64,000 bases of DNA from Punica granatum (taxonomy: Eukaryota; Streptophyta; Magnoliopsida; Myrtales; Lythraceae): the NCBI RefSeq assembly GCF_007655135.1, contig NC_045129.1, positions 13,428,274 to 13,492,273 of the forward strand. Direction: 5' to 3'. Shown one piece after another: positions 62,902 to 64,000 of this stretch (position 1 is the first letter of the stretch; every line of letters begins with the position of its first letter). A program made the translations under genes and the position numbers. The notes beneath the pieces were generated by a model, which searched no databases, was not told the origin of the DNA, and was given only the letters and a program-made list of their open reading frames with translations.

Positions 62902-64000
62902 ATGGATATGGAGATCAAAATCCAGGAAGGGCTGCAGAAAGCTCGTGGTCCAGCCACTATCCTTGCACTTGGCACAGCCAATCCCGCAAACATCATCCAC
63001 CAGGCGGACTTCCCCGATTTCTACTTCCAAGTAACCAACAGCGACAACATGACCCTCTTGAAAGAGAAATTCAAACGTATTTGTAAGTACCCATATCCAT
63101 GACCGGGAAATCTTGTCACCGAATTACCCGAGGTCCGATGATTGAGCATATTCTGTTCTTTTATTTTGATCTTCAATTATGACAATTTGCACCCTTGCAG
63201 GTGACAAAACCATGATAAAGAAACGCCACATGGTCCTAACTCGAGACCTGCTCGAGCGGAACACTAACATGTGCGCTTACGGGGCATCATCTCTTAATGC
63301 ACGCCAAGACATTCTTGTGCCCATGGTACCTGAGCTAGGAAAAGAGGCAGCATTGAAGGCTATTATTGAGGAGTGGGGCCTACCGAAGTCGAAGATCACG
63401 CACCTCATATTCCACTCAACCTCAGGTGCGCACATGCCGGGAGCCGATTACCATATCATCAAGCTCCTGGGCCTTCAACTGAACGTGAAGAGAATCATGA
63501 TGTACCAGCAAGGATGTTATGTTAGTGGCACTCTCCTGAGGATGGCAAAGGACATAGCCGAGAACAATCCTGGCGCGAGAATCCTTGTTGTATGCTCTGA
63601 GATAACACTTGGTGCCTTCCACGGGCCATGTGAGGCAGATTTAGATTCACTGGTGGGCCAAGCAATTATTGGTGATGGAGCAGCGGCACTGATCATCGGT
63701 GCTGATCCAGATGCATCATTCGAAAGGCCATTGTTCCAGCTGGTTTCTGCTTTGGAAACTATTATCCCCGATTCAGATGGTGCGATAGAAGGACCCTTGA
63801 GTGAAATGGGGCTCACTTTCCATCTGTCAAAGGGCGTACCCGCGTTAATCTCTAGTAATATTGAGAAGTTATTGGCGGATCTGTTGGGACCTTTTGGGAT
63901 AGTAGGGGACTGGAACTCACTGTTCTGGGCCATCCATACAGGTGGGCGGGCTATACTGGACGGGATCGAGGCAAAGCTCGGATTGAACCAAGACAAGCTG
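62902..64000 (+). CDS. Type III polyketide synthase (chalcone synthase superfamily), 3' end beyond window
   Basis: Exon 1 is 62902-63082. A 118-bp GT-AG intron splits the conserved Cys codon (RI-C-DK), exactly where CHS-family genes have their intron. Exon 2 is 63201 to the window edge. 327 residues are visible of an expected 390 or so. In CHS numbering the catalytic Cys164 (YQQGC) and His303 (FWAIHTGG) are present; Asn336 lies outside. T132, T194, G256 and F265 are kept, but T197 is Ala, L214 Ile, gatekeeper F215 Ile, and G167 Ser. Such enzymes condense malonyl-CoA onto a CoA-ester starter in the cytosol. The pocket argues against an ordinary chalcone synthase; the product cannot be named. 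I chose ATG 62902 ([10 protein letters not shown]): the frame stays open upstream only to a TTG. Confidence 0.92.

Noticed and set aside
63517..63996. 159-residue minus-strand ORF inside the PKS exon
   Set aside because: Antisense shadow of the PKS coding frame; no domain and no independent signals.

Overview
This is a plant nuclear window. It is AT-rich, its genes carry GT-AG introns, and it contains no bacterial operons, tRNAs or rRNAs. Gene content (FDM, CAF1, cinnamoyl-CoA reductase, type III polyketide synthase) points to a core eudicot. The cinnamoyl-CoA reductase reads very like the Eucalyptus enzyme as I remember it, so a woody Myrtales-type genome is my inference, not something proven here.

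Five host genes are supported. (1) 10.7-13.7 kb, +: a six-exon FDM/IDN2-type protein (zf-XS, XS, coiled coil, XH), a factor of RNA-directed DNA methylation. (2) 14.4-15.2 kb, -, and (3) 29.1-29.9 kb, +: two nearly identical single-exon CAF1 deadenylases, making an inverted duplication that includes promoter, leader and 3' UTR. (4) 20.2-23.8 kb, -: a complete five-exon cinnamoyl-CoA reductase. (5) 62.9 kb to the window end, +: a type III polyketide synthase, cut by the window edge, whose pocket residues differ from chalcone synthase.

The rest is mostly transposable elements in nested layers, many with target-site duplications (TSDs) that can be read directly. 1.3-2.5 kb: a tandem duplication with a MITE in only one copy. 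3.2-4.5, 35.2-35.8 and 58.8-61.8 kb: three Mutator-like elements with the same GAGTAAAT ends; the last is split by a Copia solo LTR. 17.5-18.4 kb: two inverted-repeat MITE units in tandem. 27.0-28.5 kb: a SINE, then a LINE fragment broken by a hAT-type MITE. 30.4-31.8 kb: a hAT element next to a 5'-truncated LINE. 37.5-42.4 kb (-) and 43.5-48.5 kb (+): two Copia elements of one family, head to head. 42.4-56.8 kb: remains of a minus-strand CACTA transposon, interrupted by the second Copia and by a two-gene PIF/Harbinger element (50.7-55.5 kb).

The genes do not form an obvious single pathway. FDM belongs to the machinery that silences repeats such as those around it. CCR and the PKS both act on phenylpropanoid-type CoA esters but lie about 39 kb apart, separated by transposons, so co-operation is only a possibility. 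No CRISPR array, RNA gene or clearly new defence-like system was seen. The most novel items are the PKS active-site pattern, the inverted CAF1 pair, and the readable insertion history.
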